Shown: piece after piece, positions 56,920 through 64,000 of the stretch
Position numbering within the stretch: position 1 is the stretch's first letter
How the letters are laid out: the number at the start of each line of letters is the position of its first letter
Origin: Sipunculus nudus
Taxonomy: Eukaryota > Annelida > Sipuncula > Golfingiida > Sipunculidae
Length of the DNA stretch: 64,000 bases
Direction: 5' to 3'
Assembly (NCBI GenBank): GCA_026874595.1
Contig: CM049308.1
Span: 43,659,327-43,723,326 of the forward strand
Notes under the pieces: model-generated
Databases searched by the model: none
What the model was told of the DNA's origin: nothing
Seen by the model: only the letters and a program-made list of their open reading frames with translations
Made by a program: the position numbers and the translations under genes

Positions 56920-59305
56920 AACAAGGGACCCATGGGTCACTGTGCTCAGCTGAAGTTGGTCTGGAAGGTAAAATTCTAAAAATGGTATCAAATGGAGATA
57001 AAGACTGAGAGGAAGAGGTAATGTAGGCCATAGTTGTTTGAGATGATTGAAGAAATTGTTGGAAATAATATTTTGTGATCTGACCATGTGTTTCGTAATG
57101 TTGAAACTGATACATGTAAGCAGTTCGTGAATATAACATCTATACTATTACCATGATCATTGGTTGGCTTTTTGATAAGCTGTTGACAATTCAGCAGTTT
57201 ATACAAATCCAATTTTTTTTTATTAAACCATTTTTTTCAATTTAATAAAATGTAAACAGTTGCAATAAAATTCCCAGTCCACAGTTTGAAGAACTTTATG
57301 CGGGGTGCAGTTGGGTGTGATTATGAATGGGAGTTACAACACCTCTGTACAGTATACAATTTCTTTATTGATTAAATTTTATGCAGTTGCAATATAACTA
57401 TTTTCCCCTTTTTTAAATAAAATAAATTTTTTAAAATAAAAAAAAACAATAAATTACTTGATTCAGATTTTACATTTCTAAAGTGCACCTTTAATTAACC
57501 ATGATTTGGCTAATATATTATCAAATTGTGCCTACCGATGGATTTAATTATATTTTAATTAAATTATTTAAATGGAAATTAATTTCTATAAAAATACTAT
57601 ATTACCACAATATGGCATCTTCTGGATTACTTTTTCAAATACTTTTCCAAGAAAAGTTTTGTACGTTGGAGTGGAAAAAGCTTTACAATTAAAGAAATAC
57701 AGTTCAAGCAATAACAATCATTGCACTACATTTTGGTGGAGGGGGGAGGCATGAGAATAACTTAACATCTTTGACAGCAGATATAAATTGCAGTACAAGT
57801 ATTTGAAAAAAAAATATCCACTTTATGAGTTGTAATGCTTTTCACAAACAATTAACTGTTATTCAATAATTACAGGTTATCATTACCCCAGAGAAGCACT
57901 AGCACAAATGATAGGAGTATAACAATTTATTAAAAATTAATTGAAATTATTGAGCAAAATATAATTTTAATAAAAATTATATAACAATATCATCTAAAAA
58001 TATTTTTAAAAATAATATAATTTAAATAAATCATGAATACATTCATGAAACTTTTCTGAAGTATCTGCATGCATATTTGTATTTATATTCATTGAATTAT
58101 TGAGAATTGGTATTAATATTCAGATAAATTTGTTAAGTATTCACCGAATGTCTTGTATTTATTCAGATTCAGTCAAACAAAATTGTTGAGCATCCAGGAT
58201 GTACAAATTTCACAAATTTAAATAATGACCATATGTACCTTTATTTATGGCTTTAATTTATATTCGCTTTTGAATACTTTTACATCAGTATACACACTAA
58301 ACATAGCAAGAGTCTAATGAAAATTATTTATATTATACACATCATAATGAGAACTTGTCTAAGATATGATTTTTTATCACATCTGAATATTTTTTTTGGT
58401 ATCATAAAAAAAGTTATCCCAGCTATGAAACTAATATATATGTTAAAAATAACCCAAGGATCAGAACACCAAATATTTTATACAAGGAGCAAACTGAAGA
58501 TGGGGATGTTTAATTTTATAAACTGAAATAAAGGAATCAGTACTAAAAATTTTATTTTTTACATATTATCACATGACATCTGATACAGCCATGAGTCTTA
58601 ATGTCATTAGTCAAACACATTGACATCTTAAATGAGCAAATTTTGCAATAAATATAAATCCACAAAGTGAAACACCTGGAAAGGACTTGGAAATTTAGAT
58701 TAATTAAATATAATCAACTGCATCCTTCTCGATCATAAATTTGCTTCATAAAATCACTAATATTAAAGAACAATTTATTTAAATGTTTTTCTTCATTATT
58801 AAGACTGAAATGAAAAACACCCAAAGGTGCCTGCATGGTGTCATTTGGAATACATTTTCAGCCATCCATACAACATTCATACAACATCAATAACTGTAAG
58901 GTAATTCCCTGTTACTCATTAGCTATATAAAATCCTTTTCCATAAATTTTTCCTAAAGTTGTTATTATAAACCAATATAAAATTTATTCAATTATTGTTT
59001 ATTGTTATATATTTGGCCAAAACAACTACTAGAGGAGGGGAGTTGGACACCTTGAGCCAGTTGTAGCCAGCCAGCTCTTGCCCAGTATGCCCCGCTTCAT
59101 TCATGCATAATCAGCCTAAAAGGTCAACAAGAGTAACTTACAGGTGACTAAAGAGGGGCTTCAGTTCCAGCCTAGGTGTGACATGGTCTCATAACACTTT
59201 AATAAAAGTTACAGTTTTTTGTCAATTCCCTTAAAATTTCAGAATTTAGAAGCTGAAACCCTTATGTGTGCATGATATGAAAATTAAATCAACAGTGCTT
59301 ACAGG
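56920..59305 (+). mobile_element. Helentron-like element family, copy B
   Basis: Starts AACAAGGGACCCATGGGTCA then GCTCAGCTGA, the 5' end of elements A and II. 57,460-57,730 matches 38,640-38,930 and 57,935-59,300 matches 27,350-28,380. This places two segments of the family, seen separately elsewhere, in one order. No 3' hairpin was found; instead another 5' end starts at 59,307. Confidence 0.6.
56988..57212 (-). pseudogene. LINE endonuclease-domain fragment
   Basis: The minus-strand frame contains NCQQLIKKPTNDHGNSIDVI followed by FTN and, after a gap, TWSDHKILF. This matches the C-terminal end of the apurinic-type endonuclease domain of non-LTR retrotransposons, where the SDH motif supplies catalytic Asp and His. 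About 75 codons remain, with no reverse transcriptase attached. It sits just inside the 5' end of copy B and in opposite orientation to it. Confidence 0.65.
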
Positions 59306-59306
59306 A

Positions 59307-59830
59307 AACTAGGGACCCAAGGGTCCCAACGCTCAGCTGCATTTGTCTATAAGGATATTTTTAAAGAAATTTTTAAGAATGACAGTCCTGTGACCTTAAC
59401 CAATGACCTTGTGACCTCAGACCAGGTTACCTCAAAATCTACAGGTTTCCTCACTTTGGGCAAGTAAGCCATGTGTGAAAGATGGAAAGTTTTAGATGAT
59501 TAGTTTGATTTACAGTGCATCCACAATCTTTTTAAAGATGTGTCTACCAAAAGCAGAATTATCATCCATAAACTAATTTGTGAATGGATGGGCTCTGTGA
59601 CCCTATGACCCAAAAATCGAACAGAATCTTCCCCTATTGGCAGGTTAACAATATCTTAAAGATGGAAAGTTTGCGATGAGAAGTTTGGCTTCAAATGCAT
59701 ACGCATTTTTTTTAAAATGAGTCCTGTGACCTTGACCTTTAATTGTTGGACTCCAAAATCGATATGGTTCTTACTTTAGTGGAGGTCCATATAGTGGTTA
59801 AACCAATATGTCAAACAAAACTAAAGTTAT
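59307..59830 (+). mobile_element. Truncated 5' end of another element with GTGACCTT-type repeats
   Basis: ACTAGGGACCCAAGGGTCCC then AACGCTCAGCTG is a diverged 5' end of the same family. It is followed by loose repeats containing CTGTGACCTT (59,385, 59,400-59,420, 59,590, 59,724) and GATGGAAAGTTT (59,483 and 59,661). No 3' hairpin was found. Confidence 0.5.
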
Positions 59831-60689
59831 TAGTCATTGTATTATCAGAAAACAGTTGAAAATTTTGCTTATTTTGTCTTATGAACGTTCGGCATGGTGA
59901 TCTAACAGAAATACGTCAGATGTACATGCGCATTTGTGTTATAATAATTGTCATATTCATGTTTAAATCGAAGAAGTGCTTTCTAGGTGTTAGCCAGCAC
60001 AGACATGTAAGGCCAACACTTATAAAATCTACAAGCACGGTTGGATCAGGTGTGAACATTCATTGTAGTAGAAACGCACTATATTACTGTGAATAAGCAT
60101 AATCAGTTGATACGTACAGTCCTTGATACACGTGTTACATATTGTACGTGTATAGCCTAGTTTTCAAAATATTCATATGTATTTTTACATTTTAAGTTTA
60201 TCCTTTATTGGGTGTATTAAGGTGTTACACAATTTTGAATAAGATAATATCAGTAGCTTATAGCTGAACGGTATGACAATTGTTATACAATTCAAACAAT
60301 ATAAGTCTTACTGTTGCCAGTGACAAGATGTACACTCTAGCTTCAGTTCAAAAGCTATATATTTTTATGTAATATAGGGACCGATCATGCTTTTGAACAT
60401 CCCATACATGTAAGCAGAAGTTGCAAATTTCATATAATCCCATCATGATTTTATTTATTTATCGTTTATTTTGTTTTAATTTGTCTGTAAAGTGTGATGA
60501 AGATTAACTGTTCAAGTATCCTGTACACGTCTTATTAATAGACTGAATATGTAAAACCTGGTCAATAGGAGTCTTAACCAACCAGGGTAACGGTTATATC
60601 TTTTTATATATATATATATGCATGTGTTTAACAAATCATTCACAGTCATGAATGTACTATTCCAATAGTATACTATAGTATATATCTTG
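59831..60689. other. Unassigned stretch
   Basis: No tandem structure except a short TA run near 60,606. A 71-codon frame at 59,881-60,096 has no recognisable motif. Confidence 0.5.
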
Positions 60690-61100
60690 CCATATATTTA
60701 CCTCGAAAGGATGAATCAGAAATGAGCTTCTGGTATAGTTTTGGCACAGAACAGAATTATTAGTTTTACACTGGTGTACCTGTTAAAGACGGATCAGAAA
60801 TGAGCATCTAGTATGGTATTAGGGAATTTTGTTTCAAAGTTTTGTCAGTACAAACCTGCCTATTCAGGGGTATAGGACAAAATAAGTGAAGTGTTACACT
60901 GCCATATATTACCTGGTAAGGACGGATCAGAAACGAGCGTCTGGTATGGTATTTTTTTTGTAAGATTCTCTCAGTGTCAACCTGCCTGTTCTGCCTGTTC
61001 GGTGGCACAAAACAATTTTAAGTGTATCACTGACAGACCTAATGAAGATGGATCAGAAATGAGCATCTAGTGTGGTATTTGGCAATTTTTTTTGCATGTT
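60690..61100. repeat. About 128-bp degenerate tandem repeat (4 copies)
   Basis: GGATCAGAAATGAGCATCTAG or close variants occur near 60,711, 60,790, 60,915 and 61,047, with CAACCTGCCT and TACACTG words between. Confidence 0.8.
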
Positions 61101-61512
61101 TTATTTTGTCAATGGGATCATATTTGGGTGTCTTAAGTACTCCTGTGTGAATATATATGGGACAGACAGAGGTATAAGACACCCGTAAGGATATTCATGG
61201 GTGTATTATGATGTCATTTAGAGCTTAAATGACAGGTTGCAAGTGGATATGTGCAAACATTATTAGATTATTGAGTATATTGAATGCATTGACACTTAAT
61301 GAGTGCAAGAAATGGTCACATAAATGTGTAATACTCGCACGTAATGTGCTTCTTGCCTTAAAATCTTTGAATCGTACAATATGAATGTGTACATTTCATA
61401 CGTCAGATACGCAAGTAATGACTTACAATGTATTCACATAAACATTTGTTTTTTTTTTCAAAATGCTAACATATTTGTTACAGTAAACATCATTCTTAAT
61501 GTCTGAGATTCA
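61101..61512. other. Unassigned stretch
   Basis: No gene or repeat recognised. Confidence 0.5.
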
Positions 61513-62818
61513 CCTTTTAATCACTGTGCAGAGATAGATATGTTGGAATGATTGTACTGGTATTCATGACTATTTCATGTATAAAATTTTAATTTTGTTT
61601 AAAAATTAAATTTTTTTTTGGGGGGGGGGGAGGAGTTGTGTAATGTACTAAGGGCCAGTCTATTACTACAATTCTCATTCTCTGTATTAAATCATTTTTA
61701 TATATTATGTAAGTTGCAGGTGTTTAAGTTAATTCGGACTTTGTGTATTAAAATGTCAGAGCTAAGTTGCAAGGTATTTGCATAATGACTGTAATTGCTT
61801 AGCCTTGATTACATGGCAACTCTATTCAGTCTAATTACACTTTCATTGCACACCTTTCTTACTGCTTCTGTGGTGACACGTCAGGGAAATCTCTGATTGG
61901 TTTACTAATGGTGTATGAATCTTGCTGGGAGGGATGCGATGGGTTCCTTTTAATCACTGTGCAGAGATAGATATGTTGGAATGATTGTACTGGTATTCAT
62001 GACTATTTCATGTATAAAATTTTAATTTTGTTTAAAAATTAAATTTTTTTTTTTGGGGGGGGGGGGGGAGGAGTTGTGTAATGTACTAAGGGCCAGTCTA
62101 TTACTACAATTCTCATTCTCTGTATTAAATCATTTTTATATATTATGTAAGTTGCAGGTGTTTAAGTTAATTCGGACTTTGTGTATTAAAATGTCAGAGC
62201 TAAGTTGCAAGGTATTTGCATAATGACTGTAATTGCTTAGCCTTGATTACATGGCAACTCTATTCAGTCTAATTACACTTTCATTGCACACCTTTCTTAC
62301 TGCATCTGTGGTGACACGTCAGGGAAATCTCTGATTGGTTTACTAATGGTGTATGAATCTTGCTGGGAGGGATGCGATGGGTTCCTTTTAATCACTGTGC
62401 AGAGATAGATATGTTGGAATGATTGTACTGGTATTCATGACTATTTCATGTATAAAATTTTAATTTTGTTTAAAAATTAAATTTTTTTTTTTTGGGGGGG
62501 GGGAGGAGTTGTGTAATGTACTAAGGGCCAGTCTATTACTACAATTCTCATTCTCTGTATTAAATCATTTTTATATATTATGTAAGTTGCAGGTGTTTAA
62601 GTTAATTCGGACTTTGTGTATTAAAATGTCAGAGCTAAGTTGCAAGGTATTTGCATAATGACTGTAATTGCTTAGCCTTGATTACATGGCAACTCTATTC
62701 AGTCTAATTACACTTTCATTGCACACCTTTCTTACTGCATCTGTGGTGACACGTCAGGGAAATCTCTGATTGGTTTACTAATGGTGTATGAATCTTGCTG
62801 GGAGGGATGCGATGGGTT
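61513..62818. repeat. About 435-bp tandem triplication
   Basis: Three near-identical units start CCTTTTAATCACTGTGCAGA at 61,513, 61,946 and 62,384. The visible differences are the lengths of a T-run/G-run junction (near 61,611, 62,046 and 62,488) and single substitutions such as CTGCTTCTG versus CTGCATCTG. Such identity implies a very recent duplication. Confidence 0.95.
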
Positions 62819-63654
62819 CCGAGGCAGTTACAAACTGGGGGCCAAGCCCTGAACTTTGGCTTGGCATTCCCTCTCCTGTATAGTTAAAATAAAGAATATA
62901 TTATATCAACTCAGAAACTTGTAAGTTTGTCACCAATGCATCCTGGACCAGGTTATAATCTCTACAATGTAAGCAGGTGTGGACGTGAGGGAGGGAGGGC
63001 ACTGGGCCCTTAGCAGGTCGAAAAATTAACATATTGTGGCCCCGGTAAGACTTGTGTTGTGGTACCTGATCGATATTACAGGGTACTTTTATATAAATTT
63101 TCTGATAAAAATTGTAATATTTACAGGATAGTTTATAGATTTTGTCATAAAAATTTACCAGAAATGTGAATGTGTGTCCAGAGACTGTTTATAGTTTATA
63201 CACTAGTGTGCTTATGAGCAAACAAATAATTAGTGTGTGAAAACAAACTCAGGTTATGTCAAATAAATGGCCAAAGGATCAGCTAATTACTTGATCAAAG
63301 GTATAATCACACAATCTTACACAACACCCAATTAAAGTTGCTGAGCCTAGCCATTGTGTTTTGAGATGACGCAAGAAATATCCACACCAAATGGCATTCC
63401 TTAAGAAAAGGCTATCAAAATATCTAATTTGGTAAGTCAGCACTATATTGTCAGCTCACTGTAAAAATGATAATGGAAAGTACAGAGTATCACACTAAAA
63501 TAGAGCATACAATGTTACATTCATTTGCCAACAGTTCAGCCAGTGGGCTATAGACTTAAGGGCAAGGTCAGTATTCCCTCCCGGCTGTTTAGCCTGTGGA
63601 CTAAACTGCCGGCACCCTGCTTGCTGTTTAGCCACTTCCTAAAAACTATTAATG
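62819..63654. other. Mostly unassigned, with one diverged 191-bp fragment
   Basis: 62,965-63,080 contains GCAGGTGTGGACGTGAGGG, GCACTGGGCCCTTAGCAGGT and GTACCTGATCGATATT. This is the reverse complement of part of the 191-bp unit at 19-21 kb. The rest is unremarkable. Confidence 0.6.
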
Positions 63655-64000
63655 GAAAAAGTGGATATGCTAATACGGGTCCTCTGGGCCCTTAGGACGT
63701 CAAAAAATGGACGTATAGTGGCCCAGGTAACACTTGTTTTGTGGTATCTGATCGATATTTTGTGCCAATTAATGAACAATGAGGAAGGGATTGTTGGGTG
63801 TGTTTGCAGGGTAATGGACGGGTGTAGTGTGGATACAGTTGTCATGTAAGCAGGTGAGGATGGGAGGGCACTGGGCCCTTAGGATGTCAAAAAATGGATG
63901 TATAATGGCCCAGGTAACACTTTTGTTTTGGTATATGATCAATATTTTTGCCAATTAATGAACAAAGAGAAAGGGATAGTTTGGTGTGTTTGCAGGGAAA
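63655..64000 (-). repeat. Inverted, diverged 191-bp repeats (about 2 copies, running off the edge)
   Basis: GGGCCCTTAGGACGTCAAAA (63,687), GGCCCAGGTAACACTTGTTT, GTGTGTTTGCAGGGTAATGG and AGCAGGTGAGGATGGGAGGG are the reverse complement of the 191-bp unit. They repeat again from about 63,850 to the end. Confidence 0.8.

Overview
This window is eukaryotic nuclear DNA, most likely from a marine lophotrochozoan and probably a bivalve mollusc. The inference rests on spliced gene remains, decayed non-LTR (LINE-type) and Penelope-like retroelement coding sequence, ACAG/ACGG-rich tails on dispersed repeats, and a very high load of tandem repeats. No ribosome binding sites, operons or other prokaryotic signals are present. 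I could find no intact protein-coding gene: nearly all of the 64 kb is repeat or decayed mobile DNA.

Layout. 1-12,197 is a satellite of 129-bp monomers, about 94 copies, running off the left edge; 129 is divisible by 3 and the monomer lacks stops in one frame on each strand, which produces long but probably meaningless open frames on both strands. 12,198-17,550 is a diverged dispersed repeat, present in several copies, that carries RFX X-box-like palindromes, AGGTCA-type direct repeats and CTCF-like cores. A 60-bp array (17,551-18,570), a degenerate ACT-rich stretch (to 19,165) and a 191-bp array (19,166-21,420) follow. 22,200-23,460 is a decayed LINE reverse transcriptase. 27,094-39,042 is a stack of nested elements: each has an inverted motif near its 5' end, a hairpin at its 3' end and internal minisatellites of about 180, 280, 303 and 338 bp. 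This is the architecture of non-autonomous Helentron-like (HINE) elements.

40,016-45,233 holds the only sizeable gene: a four-exon gene with recognisable splice sites but about ten frame lesions, so a pseudogene (or, less likely, a gene read with many indel errors). Its family is unknown to me. 46,540-47,086 is the 3' end of a Penelope-like element on the minus strand, with a hammerhead-ribozyme-like motif. 47,341-48,898 is a degenerate LTR element. 48,977-52,905 is a 3.9-kb terminal-inverted-repeat element with a TA duplication; nested inside it are Harbinger-type MITEs, one of which has its empty site preserved nearby. 53-60 kb is more diverged repeats, including a LINE endonuclease fragment. 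60.7-62.8 kb has 128-bp and 435-bp tandem arrays, and the right edge carries inverted copies of the 191-bp repeat.

The parts do not form a pathway. The window reads as a chronicle of repeat insertion in which arrays arise inside mobile elements and elements insert into arrays. Long stretches of 53-61 kb are simply AT-rich and unassigned.
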